From: Ruegeria atlantica
Lineage (GTDB): Bacteria > Pseudomonadota > Alphaproteobacteria > Rhodobacterales > Rhodobacteraceae
DNA: 64,000 nt
NCBI RefSeq assembly: GCF_013033965.1
Contig: NZ_WQFE01000013.1
Coordinates: forward strand, 62,001 to 126,000
Reading direction: 5' to 3'
The translations under genes and the position numbers were made by a program. Shown here piece by piece: positions 45,322-52,915 of this stretch. Below the pieces are notes generated by a model, which saw only the letters and a program-made list of their open reading frames with translations, did no database searches and had not been told where the DNA came from. The number at the start of each line of letters is the position of its first letter. Position 1 is the stretch's first letter.

Positions 45322-45857
45322 ACCGGGGCGGCGACAATCATACCTCCTTGTTCATTTGCGAAACAGATGGGTGTCAAACTTCAGTAGAAACAGTGGTGAC
45401 ATCCGATGCCAACCGGAAGGCGGTTTTGCATCTGATGGACCGCCATTAGGTGAGCTTGCCTCAGATGTGCTCTGTCTTGAATTTGGGTCCGTTATCCCCC
45501 TACCCCCAGAGTTCGCAGAAATTGCGGCTCAGGCATCGCTCACATTTCGATACCAGTGTTTTGGGCGGGGCGTGGTTAACTTGCGCACCGTGATTGACTG
45601 ATTTCACTAAATTCTCTGACTTGATCGAATGTCGCCGAGCTGGTTCACTTCTTCTATCCGCGACGCCCAAATGACTCAACGACGCGCAGAAATACCACCT
45701 GTGTGGCGTGCAACAGAGAAGCCAACACTCCGCAAGACCCTGCTTGAAAGGGGCCTAAGCAACTGGTGTCTTTGCCAAAATGAGGAGGTACCTAAAAAGC
45801 GCTTATCGGCCATGAGGCCTGTTCCCAAAAAACCAATGCAGCTTAAGGAGAAGGTAA
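45322..45857. other. Gene-poor region, 536 bp
   Basis: Frames in this stretch (for example 45356-45601 and 45629-45919 plus, 45676-45903 minus) have no convincing ribosome site, no recognisable product and no neighbour coupling. The last 20 bases hold the dodecin ribosome site (AAGGAGA). The region may be decayed DNA next to the integrase relic. Confidence 0.4.
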
Positions 45858-46064
45858 ATGACCAATGCAATCTACAAGAAGATCGATGTCGTCGGCACGT
45901 CAACGGACTCCATAGATGAGGCTATCAGGTCGGGCATCTCCAAGGCGGGTGAAACTGTAAAGAACCTTGATTGGTTTGAAGTTTCAGAAATCCGGGGTCA
46001 CATAACGGATAGTGAGGTTGCTCACTTCCAGGTTGCGATGAAAATCGGGTTTAGGCTGGATTGA
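45858..46064 (+). CDS. Dodecin family flavin-binding protein
   Basis: A 68-residue protein matching dodecin over its whole length (IYKKIDVVGTSTDSIDEAI, then KTVKNL-like ETVKNLDWFEVSEIRG, and the C-terminal FQVAMKIGF). Dodecins assemble as dodecamers that store riboflavin/FMN and protect against light-driven side reactions. The W in LDWFEV stacks on the flavin. A ribosome site AAGGAGAAGG is 5 bases before the ATG. It is likely a single-gene unit. Confidence 0.9.
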   Translation: MTNAIYKKIDVVGTSTDSIDEAIRSGISKAGETVKNLDWFEVSEIRGHITDSEVAHFQVAMKIGFRLD

Positions 46065-46463
46065 GGCTGGACGACTTCCCAAAGACACTTAGCAACGTTT
46101 GCGGTACAACCACAGAAAATGCCGGCTACCAACAAACGCAAACGTCCCATAGACCGATGTCTTCGAATTCTCGGTATTCGGAATAGGGATAGCGATTATT
46201 GACGCGACTATTGGGGCCTTTTCTGCAACCATTGATCCTAACTCAGTGCCGCCCGCCCGTTTGTCGCAGCCGCATGATTGCAGCGTTTCTGCGATGACCC
46301 GCCTGGAAATGTTGCCGAAACCCTTAACTCGCCGTTGCAGCAGGCGTTTCATAGCCCATTAAAGCTTTCAAGGCAGGTGGTTCATTTCGTATGGCCAACA
46401 ACTTCGCAACTGAACCCTCTGCCCTTAACGTGTCATTCCGCACTCAGCCGGAACAGACTCTAA
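46065..46463. other. Gene-poor region, 399 bp, between dodecin and GntR gene
   Basis: No coding region with a ribosome site or a recognised product was found on either strand. The two flanking genes converge here, so it should contain terminators, but no stem-loop with a T-run stands out. Confidence 0.35.
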
Positions 46464-47177
46464 TTACATACGCCCGGTTAGGATCTTCACCAGGTCCGGT
46501 TCCGCTTTTCGCGTCTGCTCCAAATCTAGGCTATTTTGAACGTGCAAGAGGTGATGGCGAATTGCTTCTTCAGCGGATTGCGGATCTCGGCTGACGATAG
46601 CGTCAATAATCGATGCATGCTCATCATCCGGGCACGTTGAGGCCTGATTTGTGCCGAATAGCGCGACAATCAAAGAAGTTCGGGTTACCAATTCGCGTAC
46701 AACTCGGGTCAGAACCGAGTTCTCATTGCACCTTGCCAATTCGACATGAAAGGCACCTGAAAGGCGGATAATTTCGGTTCGGTCATCGCTTTTGCGGGCG
46801 ACGTCTTCCTTCTCGACATGGGCGCGCAGGCTTTTTACACCATTTTCGCCAATGCTGCTTGCCAGTTCCCGCACGATCCCGGTTTCAATCATAAGGCGGG
46901 CAACAAAAACCTCGCGGGCTTCATCAGCACTGGGGCAGGCTACATAGGCGCCACGATTGGATTGCAGGTCGACGATCCCCTGACTGCTGAGCAACAGCAA
47001 CGCGCGGCGCACACGCATTCGGCCAACACCAAACGTCTCACACAATGCCAATTCGCTCAGCTTGGTTCTGGGCGCAAGCTTTTGTTCCATGACAGCTGAG
47101 TAAATCCGGTCGACGATCATTTGTTCGTCTGGATCGGCTCGCAAGGTGCCGAGCTTGTTTTCAGCTTCGTTTGTCAT
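46464..47177 (-). CDS. GntR-family regulator (FadR/FCD type)
   Basis: A 237-residue repressor with an N-terminal winged helix (about 25-90: LSELALCETFGVGRMRVRRALLLLSSQGIVDLQSNRGAYV) and a C-terminal helical FCD ligand domain (GAFHVELARCNENSVLTRVVRELV, with the metal-type residues ...DDEHASIIDAI and RHHL). The ATG at 47177 is preferred over the longer frame to 47297, which would start inside the operator region. It diverges from the binding protein gene at 47408 and probably controls it. The ligand is unknown; amino acid or hydantoin-like compounds are likely from context. Confidence 0.85.
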   Translation of the reverse strand: MTNEAENKLGTLRADPDEQMIVDRIYSAVMEQKLAPRTKLSELALCETFGVGRMRVRRALLLLSSQGIVDLQSNRGAYVACPSADEAREVFVARLMIETGIVRELASSIGENGVKSLRAHVEKEDVARKSDDRTEIIRLSGAFHVELARCNENSVLTRVVRELVTRTSLIVALFGTNQASTCPDDEHASIIDAIVSRDPQSAEEAIRHHLLHVQNSLDLEQTRKAEPDLVKILTGRM

Positions 47178-47208
47178 CTCGTTCCATACCAGTGGAATTG
47201 GCCTGAAA

Positions 47209-47311
47209 ATTGTTAATATCTGCAAGGTTTTCTTATGACAATATATCGAAATGATGTTGACAATATCAATAGTTGCGCCAACAAAAAACGTTGACATAAA
47301 TTGTTAACAAT
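47209..47311. promoter_or_regulatory. Candidate GntR operators in the divergent promoter region
   Basis: The intergenic DNA holds a perfect 12-bp palindrome ATTGTTAACAAT at 47300-47311 and related copies ATTGTTAATAT at 47209-47219 and TGTTGACAATAT at 47255-47266. FadR-subgroup proteins recognise short GT/AC palindromes of this type. The copies are spaced about 45 bases apart. Confidence 0.5.
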
Positions 47312-47407
47312 GCAGAACTTGACCTGTTCACCGGGAATCGACCGATGACACCGTCTGTTTTTGCAAGCGCCCGAAAGAGGCGCCGAGACCTCAGTAGGGA
47401 GGAAAAA

Positions 47408-48595
47408 ATGAAACGCAGAAATCTGATGAAATCTTCTGTTGCTTTAGCGTTGGCGGCATCCGTCCTTGGATCGACGGCTTGGGCCGAAAATCCGGTTCTG
47501 AAGATTGGCTTTGTTGGCGTTACGTCTGGTCCGGCGGCTGCCTGGGGCATCTCAAATCAACGTTCGATGGAGGCACGTGCCGACTGGATAAACGAGTCCG
47601 GCGGATACAAGATCGGCGATACCACCTACGATATCGAAATCGTTTCGTTTGACGACCAAAAAGACCCCAAACGCGCAATCGCCGGTATGGAAAAGATGGC
47701 GCAGGAAGGCATCCACTATGTGGTCGGTCCCAACGTAGACGACGGTGCCGCAGCGGTGCGGCCAGTCGCCGAAGCCCAAGGGATTATGTATTTCCCTTAT
47801 GCATTCCCGAAAGAGCTGTACTCGGCCCCCGCGTCGAACGCCGTTTTGGGAATGGTTGCGAACTATCAATCAGGTCCCGCAATCTATAAGTATCTCAAGG
47901 ACGAAAAGGGCGTGAAGTCCGTCGCTTTCGTCGCCGCGAACGAGTCCGATCCGCTGAGCCAACGGGATGGTGGTGTCGAAGCAGCCAAAGCGTTGGGGCT
48001 TGAAGTTGTTTCGGACAATGTGACCTATCAGGTGGACACCACGGACTTCACGCCGGTTCTGACCCCGGTCATGCGCACGCAGCCTGATTTGCTGGTTTTG
48101 TCCGGCGTTTCCCCGGCCAATGCGCCACAGCTGATCCGTTCCGCGCGTGAGCTTGGGTTCCAGGGCATCATATCTACCGAAACTGCGCAGGATGCGACGG
48201 TTCTGCGCGAAGGGGCAGGAGATCTGGCCAACGGGTTCATTTCGGTTGGCGGCGCATCAACGCCTGAAATCGCATCGGATGACATGAAGGAATTCGTCAA
48301 ACGCTATACCGATATGTTCGGCGAATATAACGACGAGTCGAACACCAAGGTCTACGCGCTAGAGTATATTCTGGCGACGTTGAATGCGAACCCGGCCGGC
48401 ATCGAAGACGTCACTGCGTTCCAGGCCACGATGGATACGTTCGAGGCACCCAATCCCTTCATGAAGGGCGACGCCAAGATGCGCTATGTTGGCACAACCT
48501 CGTTTGGCCAGAAACGTCAGATTGCGGTTCCACTGGTCGTAAATGTCTATCAGGACGGAGAGTTTGAAACGCTCTTTGTCGCTGAAGTCGACTGA
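47408..48595 (+). CDS. Branched-chain-amino-acid-type ABC substrate-binding protein
   Basis: Periplasmic receptor of the HAAT/Liv family, 395 residues. A Sec signal of about 26 residues (ends AWA-EN) follows a basic start MKRRNLMKSS. The VLKIGFVGVTSGPAAAWG opening, GMEKMAQEGIHYVVGPNVDDGAAA and YFPYAFPKEL stretches are typical. The ATG at 47408 follows AGGGAGG. It is first in an operon with two permeases, two ATPases and a racemase. The ligand is likely an amino acid or a derivative, not necessarily a branched one. Confidence 0.88.
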   Translation: MKRRNLMKSSVALALAASVLGSTAWAENPVLKIGFVGVTSGPAAAWGISNQRSMEARADWINESGGYKIGDTTYDIEIVSFDDQKDPKRAIAGMEKMAQEGIHYVVGPNVDDGAAAVRPVAEAQGIMYFPYAFPKELYSAPASNAVLGMVANYQSGPAIYKYLKDEKGVKSVAFVAANESDPLSQRDGGVEAAKALGLEVVSDNVTYQVDTTDFTPVLTPVMRTQPDLLVLSGVSPANAPQLIRSARELGFQGIISTETAQDATVLREGAGDLANGFISVGGASTPEIASDDMKEFVKRYTDMFGEYNDESNTKVYALEYILATLNANPAGIEDVTAFQATMDTFEAPNPFMKGDAKMRYVGTTSFGQKRQIAVPLVVNVYQDGEFETLFVAEVD

Positions 48596-48640
48596 GGCAA
48601 TACTCCCAACCAGGGCAAAATCTAACGAGCCACTCACTCT

Positions 48641-48663
48641 CCCGGGCTGATTTTCAGCCCGGG
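48641..48663 (+). other. Stem-loop between binding protein and LivH-like permease genes
   Basis: CCCGGGCTGA (48641-48650) pairs with TCAGCCCGGG (48654-48663), a perfect 10-bp GC-rich stem with a TTT loop. There is no T-run after it. It lies in the 94-base gap after the binding protein gene and may limit read-through or stabilise that mRNA. Confidence 0.6.
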
Positions 48664-48689
48664 ATACCCGAACCTTACGCGGGACACCT

Positions 48690-49559
48690 ATGGAACAGAT
48701 ACTAGCAAATGGCATCTATCTGGGCGCGCAATACGCGATGATCGCCCTTGGATTGACGCTCATCTTCGCCCTGATGAATGTACTGAATTTTGCGCATGGG
48801 CAGATGTATGTTCTCGGAGGCTTTGTCACTTATACGTTCTACGGCCAATTGGGCTGGCCGTTTGTGCTGGCGCTGCTGGCATCCTGCATCACCTTGGCAG
48901 TGCTAGGCGCTTTGATTGAGCGTTTTTTGTTTGCACCCGTCATCCGACGATCTTCACGCGAGGAAAGCACGATGCTGTTGGCGGCTGGCCTGGCTTTTCT
49001 GTTCGACGCGATAATCCTGCTGGTCTTTGGTGAGAAACAGCGCGGCGTTCCCAAGATCGTCGATGGGGTCTTCAATTGGGACTTCCGGCTGATCATGCCC
49101 TATGACCGCATTTTGATCTGCGTTTTGGCCATCCTTTCCATCGTTTCATTCATCCTGTTCATGCAATATTCCAAAACCGGTCGAGCGCTGCGCGCGTTGG
49201 CACAGGACCGTACAGCTGCGCAGTTGATGGGGGTCAATGTTGACCGCTATTCCATGATCGGTTTTGCCCTGGGTGCGATGCTGGCTGGTTTGGTCGGCGG
49301 GCTATTGGTGACCATCACCGGGGTCAATCTGGGGATGGGAGGGCCGACATCGATCAAAGCCTTCATGATGGTGATGATCGGGGGCGCAGGCGTAATCTCT
49401 GGCGCAATCGCGGGCGGGATCATTCTTGGTTTTCTAGAAGCCATCGGTCTTGCCGTTCTCTCGCAGTACGGCGACATTACCTATCTGCTGATCTTTATCT
49501 CGTTGATGATTTTCCTTGCCATCCGCCCGCAGGGGCTGATGGGCAAGCCGTGGGGATAA
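48690..49559 (+). CDS. LivH-like ABC permease
   Basis: Inner-membrane permease of the HAAT family, 289 residues, about eight helices. The opening LANGIYLGAQYAMIALGLTLIFALMNVLNFAHGQMYVLGG and the cytoplasmic GRALRALAQDRTAAQLMGVNVDRY coupling motif are diagnostic. It is co-transcribed with the LivM-like permease, whose gene starts 4 bases after its stop. Confidence 0.92.
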   Translation: MEQILANGIYLGAQYAMIALGLTLIFALMNVLNFAHGQMYVLGGFVTYTFYGQLGWPFVLALLASCITLAVLGALIERFLFAPVIRRSSREESTMLLAAGLAFLFDAIILLVFGEKQRGVPKIVDGVFNWDFRLIMPYDRILICVLAILSIVSFILFMQYSKTGRALRALAQDRTAAQLMGVNVDRYSMIGFALGAMLAGLVGGLLVTITGVNLGMGGPTSIKAFMMVMIGGAGVISGAIAGGIILGFLEAIGLAVLSQYGDITYLLIFISLMIFLAIRPQGLMGKPWG

Positions 49560-49563
49560 CATC

Positions 49564-50550
49564 GTGCCGAAGCTCAATATGATCCAATGGGCCGGTTTGG
49601 TGGTGTTCCTGCTGACGATCTTCGTCGCAGTACCCGGCTTTGTCGCCGCCTCCGGACGGTCCGATTTGTACTACACGCTGACTTCGGTGGCCTTGTTGTC
49701 CATCGCCAGTGCAGGTGTCTGGCTGACATTCTACATCGGGCGCATCAATATCGGTCAGGGTGCTTTTGCACTGATCGGGGCCTATGTCTCGGCCATTCTT
49801 GTGACCAAGGTTGGGATATCCTTCTGGTTGTCGCTGCCTTTGGCCGGTGTGTTCGCCGCAGCTGTGGCGGTGGTGATTGGATTGCCAATCCTGCGGTTGC
49901 GCGGGGTCTATTTTGCGATGATCTCGCTGGTGTTGACTCAAGTGGTCACACTGACTGCGCTGGCTTTACCAGTCACGAACGGGGCAAAGGGGATCACCTC
50001 GATTCCGTTGCCCGGTGGCGTGTCGATATTGGGACTGACCGTGATCCCGGATTTCGCGACGCTTGAGAACCCTAGACTGGCATTCTACTACACCGCCTGC
50101 GTGCTGATGGTTCTGACCTTCGCCGCCATGTACCGGCTGGTGAATTCGCGGCTTGGCCATCTGTGCCGGTCGATGCAACAAAACGAAGAACTGGCAAGCT
50201 CTATTGGCGTCAATATCTCGTATGTCCGGGTCATTGTCTTTGCGATTTCGTCCTTTCTGGGTGGTATCGGTGGGGCGATGTTCGGCTCAATCGCACAGTC
50301 GGTTTACCCTTCCAGCTTTCAGGTCGCCGACAGCGTGAACTTCATGCTGAACTGCTTCCTTGGCGGGTTGGGTTACGTCTTTGGTCCGATGCTGGGCACG
50401 CTGGTTCTGTACTTTGGCTGGGACCTCCTATTCGAGCTCGGCCGCTTCCAGTTGCTGGCCTATTCCAGCATGTTGATCATCCTGATGCTGTTCCTACCTA
50501 ACGGCCTGCTCAGCCTGCGGCTGCCTGGCAAGAAGGAGTCAGACAAATGA
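49564..50550 (+). CDS. LivM-like ABC permease
   Basis: Second permease of the importer, 328 residues, nine to ten helices. The segments FYIGRINIGQGAFALIGAYVSAIL and LPILRLRGVYFAMISLVLTQV are typical of LivM, and the coupling region reads SRLGHLCRSMQQNEELASSIGVNISYVR. Start is the GTG at 49564, 4 bases behind livH; an ATG at 49579 is the alternative. The end overlaps the first ATPase gene by 4 bases (ATGA). Confidence 0.9.
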   Translation: MPKLNMIQWAGLVVFLLTIFVAVPGFVAASGRSDLYYTLTSVALLSIASAGVWLTFYIGRINIGQGAFALIGAYVSAILVTKVGISFWLSLPLAGVFAAAVAVVIGLPILRLRGVYFAMISLVLTQVVTLTALALPVTNGAKGITSIPLPGGVSILGLTVIPDFATLENPRLAFYYTACVLMVLTFAAMYRLVNSRLGHLCRSMQQNEELASSIGVNISYVRVIVFAISSFLGGIGGAMFGSIAQSVYPSSFQVADSVNFMLNCFLGGLGYVFGPMLGTLVLYFGWDLLFELGRFQLLAYSSMLIILMLFLPNGLLSLRLPGKKESDK

Positions 50551-51329
50551 GCCACCTTCTGGAAGTGCGCCATGTTACCAAGAAGTTCGGCGGACTGACC
50601 GCCAACAACGACATCTCCTTCAACGTCAATGAAAACGAAATCCTCTCGGTGATCGGGCCAAACGGGGCAGGTAAAAGTACCTTGTTCAAGATGATTTCCT
50701 CTTTCCTTCCGACGACAACCGGCGAGGTGCTGTTCAATGGTGAGAGAATCTCAAATCTGAAACCGCACGTGGTGGCACGCAAAGGTGTAGTCCGTACGTT
50801 TCAGGAAACGACCATCTTCAAATCGATGACCGTGCGCGAAAGCATTATCGTCGCCCAGCATCTACGCGCCCGTGCCTCACTGGCTGGCTATTTCTGGGGC
50901 ACAAAAACAGCGCACGAAGATGTCGACAGCTTTGGCCAATATGCCGACGACCTGATCGAATTTCTTGGCATGACGGAGATCGCCAATGAGCAGGCCTCGA
51001 ACCTGCCGCAGGGTAATCTTAGGGCGCTGGGAATTGCCATTGGATTGGCCACCGACCCAAAGGTACTGCTGTTAGACGAGCCTTTTGCCGGGATGAACCA
51101 TGACGAGACCATGAAAATGGTCAATCTGGTCCGCAAGGTCCGGGATGACCGGGGTGTCACAGTCCTGTTGGTGGAACACGACATGCCCGCGGTGATGAAT
51201 ATCTCCGACCGGATTGTGGTGCTGAATTTTGGCGAGATGATCGCCGAGGGTACGCCTGTGGAGATCCAGAACAACGAAAAAGTCATCGAAGCCTATCTGG
51301 GCAGCGCAGATGATGAGATCGGGATCTGA
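50547..51329 (+). CDS. LivG-like ABC ATPase
   Basis: ATPase of the HAAT importer, 260 residues. Walker A is GPNGAGKS (about 37-44), the signature region is degenerate (ASNLPQGNLRALGIAIGLAT instead of LSGGQ, with PQGN in place of the usual LPYGxQR), Walker B is VLLLDEPFAGMN and the H-loop is VEHDM. The C-terminal EIQNNEKVIEAYLG is characteristic of LivG. The PQGNLRAL signature is a known variant in this family. Position overlaps livM by 4 bases. Confidence 0.88.
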   Translation: MSHLLEVRHVTKKFGGLTANNDISFNVNENEILSVIGPNGAGKSTLFKMISSFLPTTTGEVLFNGERISNLKPHVVARKGVVRTFQETTIFKSMTVRESIIVAQHLRARASLAGYFWGTKTAHEDVDSFGQYADDLIEFLGMTEIANEQASNLPQGNLRALGIAIGLATDPKVLLLDEPFAGMNHDETMKMVNLVRKVRDDRGVTVLLVEHDMPAVMNISDRIVVLNFGEMIAEGTPVEIQNNEKVIEAYLGSADDEIGI

Positions 51330-51332
51330 ACC

Positions 51333-52055
51333 ATGGCAAAGATGTTGGAATTCAAGGATGTCGAACTCTATTACGATCACGTCTATGCACTGAAGGGTGT
51401 GTCGATTGATCTGGAACAGGGCGAGACTGTTGCCCTGATTGGCGCTAATGGGGCCGGCAAAAGTTCAATTTTGCGCGCAATTACCGGCTTGGCCAAAGTC
51501 AAGTCCGGCTCGGTTGCCTTCGAAGGTGAACAGATTGACGGTGCCAACCCGGCTGAAATCGTCTCCAAGGGCATCGCCATGGTGCCGGAAGGGCGCCGGG
51601 TGTTTCCATATATGACCGTGAAGGACAATCTGTTGATGGGCGCGTTCACGCGGTCAGATAAGGCAGGCATTCAGCACACGCTTGAATCAGTACTGGAACG
51701 GTTCCCGCGCCTGAAGGAACGCTTTTCCCAATCCGCTGGAACGCTTTCAGGCGGTGAGCAGCAGATGATGGTCATCGGACGAGCGTTGATGGCGAAACCG
51801 CGCCTGTTGTTGCTGGATGAGCCGTCGTTGGGCATCGCGCCGAAATTGGTGCAGGATATTGCGCGTTCGATAGTGGCCATCAACCGGGATGAGGGCGTCT
51901 CCGTTCTGCTGGTCGAACAAAACTCGCGCATGGCGCTGTCGATCTCGCATCGTGCGTATGCGCTGACAACCGGGAATGTCGTCATTTCGGGAAACTCAAA
52001 GGAACTTCTGACTGACCCACGGATCAAAGCTGCCTATCTTGGCGGAGAAGTGTGA
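51333..52055 (+). CDS. LivF-like ABC ATPase
   Basis: Second ATPase of the importer, 240 residues. Walker A is GANGAGKS (about 35-42), signature LSGGEQQMMVIGRALM, Walker B LLLLDEPSLGIAPK and the H-loop position VEQN. The C-terminal ELLTDPRIKAAYLGGEV is typical for LivF. It begins 3 bases after livG and its end lies just before the racemase gene. Confidence 0.9.
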   Translation: MAKMLEFKDVELYYDHVYALKGVSIDLEQGETVALIGANGAGKSSILRAITGLAKVKSGSVAFEGEQIDGANPAEIVSKGIAMVPEGRRVFPYMTVKDNLLMGAFTRSDKAGIQHTLESVLERFPRLKERFSQSAGTLSGGEQQMMVIGRALMAKPRLLLLDEPSLGIAPKLVQDIARSIVAINRDEGVSVLLVEQNSRMALSISHRAYALTTGNVVISGNSKELLTDPRIKAAYLGGEV

Positions 52056-52062
52056 GGATGTT

Positions 52063-52740
52063 GTGAAACTGCTTGTCGTCAATCCCAACACCACCAGTTC
52101 AATGACCCGAAAGATCGAAGCTGCGGCCCGAGCAGTCGCGGATTCCGATACCGAAATTGTTGCCGCAAACTCGCAAGACGGACCGGCCAGCATCCAAGGC
52201 TACCTGGATGTGTCAACCTGTGTGCCTGGGTTGCTTGACGTTGTAAATAAACACCCGGATGCGGATGCCATTGTCGTGGCTTGTTTTGATGACACAGGTG
52301 TTGACGCGGTACGCTGTGTCACATCGGCACCGGTCATTGGTGTAGGCGAGGCGGCATACCATGCGGCATCGATGATCAGTCCGAAATTCAGTGTCATCAC
52401 TACATTGTCCCGCTCGCTTGCAGGGTTAGAATCGAATTTACTTCGCTATGGTCTGGACCGCCGCTGTGTACGGGTTCGCGCATCTGACGTGCCGGTTTTG
52501 AAACTAGAGGAAAACGACCCGAACACTGTCGACAAAATCAAGGCTGAAATTCGGGCTGCGATTGATGAAGACAGAGCTGAGGCAATTGTATTGGGTTGCG
52601 CCGGCATGACAGACCTGATGTCGAATTTATCAAAGGAATTTGGCCTGCCGGTGGTTGATGGTGTTGTTTGTGCCGTGACGTTTGCTGAGGCATTGGTCAA
52701 AGCCAAATTGACGACGTCGAAACTCTGTTCTTATGCCTGA
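52063..52740 (+). CDS. Asp/Glu/hydantoin racemase family protein
   Basis: A 225-residue cytoplasmic enzyme of the aspartate/glutamate/hydantoin racemase family. Two catalytic Cys candidates are in VVACFDDTG (about 74-82) and LGCAGM (about 177-182), with the N-terminal VNPNTTSSMT typical of hydantoin/allantoin racemases. Start is the GTG at 52063, 7 bases after livF, with GAGGA just upstream; the TTG at 52039 lies inside livF. Location in a Liv-type operon under a GntR regulator suggests the importer carries a racemisable amino acid or hydantoin. No hydantoinase gene is adjacent. Confidence 0.78.
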   Translation: MKLLVVNPNTTSSMTRKIEAAARAVADSDTEIVAANSQDGPASIQGYLDVSTCVPGLLDVVNKHPDADAIVVACFDDTGVDAVRCVTSAPVIGVGEAAYHAASMISPKFSVITTLSRSLAGLESNLLRYGLDRRCVRVRASDVPVLKLEENDPNTVDKIKAEIRAAIDEDRAEAIVLGCAGMTDLMSNLSKEFGLPVVDGVVCAVTFAEALVKAKLTTSKLCSYA

Positions 52741-52741
52741 T

Positions 52742-52759
52742 AACCTCGATCTGGAGGTT
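52742..52759 (+). terminator. Weak hairpin directly after the racemase gene
   Basis: AACCTC (52742-52747) pairs with GAGGTT (52754-52759), 2 bases after the stop codon. No strong T-run follows. It may end the importer transcript together with the larger hairpin at 52879. Confidence 0.3.
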
Positions 52760-52878
52760 CCGTAACACTCTTTAAGCCCTTGACCATCGTCGCAGTAGCA
52801 GCTGCGTGGCGTGTCAGAGGATCTCACAGGACTGAACTCTCAGGTCACGTGGTACGTTAACCCTACCCATGGTAAGCA

Positions 52879-52906
52879 ACACGGTGCTACCGGGGTAACA
52901 CCGTGT
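52879..52906. terminator. Bidirectional hairpin between convergent genes
   Basis: ACACGGTG (52879-52886) and CACCGTGT (52899-52906) form a perfect 8-bp stem around a 12-nt loop. It lies between the racemase gene and the end of the nuclease gene on the opposite strand. Lack of T-runs leaves its strength uncertain, but the site is right for a two-way terminator. Confidence 0.45.
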
Positions 52907-52915
52907 GGCATTGTC

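Noticed and set aside
45322..46463. Several short frames of 60-96 codons
   Set aside because: Except for dodecin none has a ribosome site or a recognisable product; they are listed only as gene-poor DNA.
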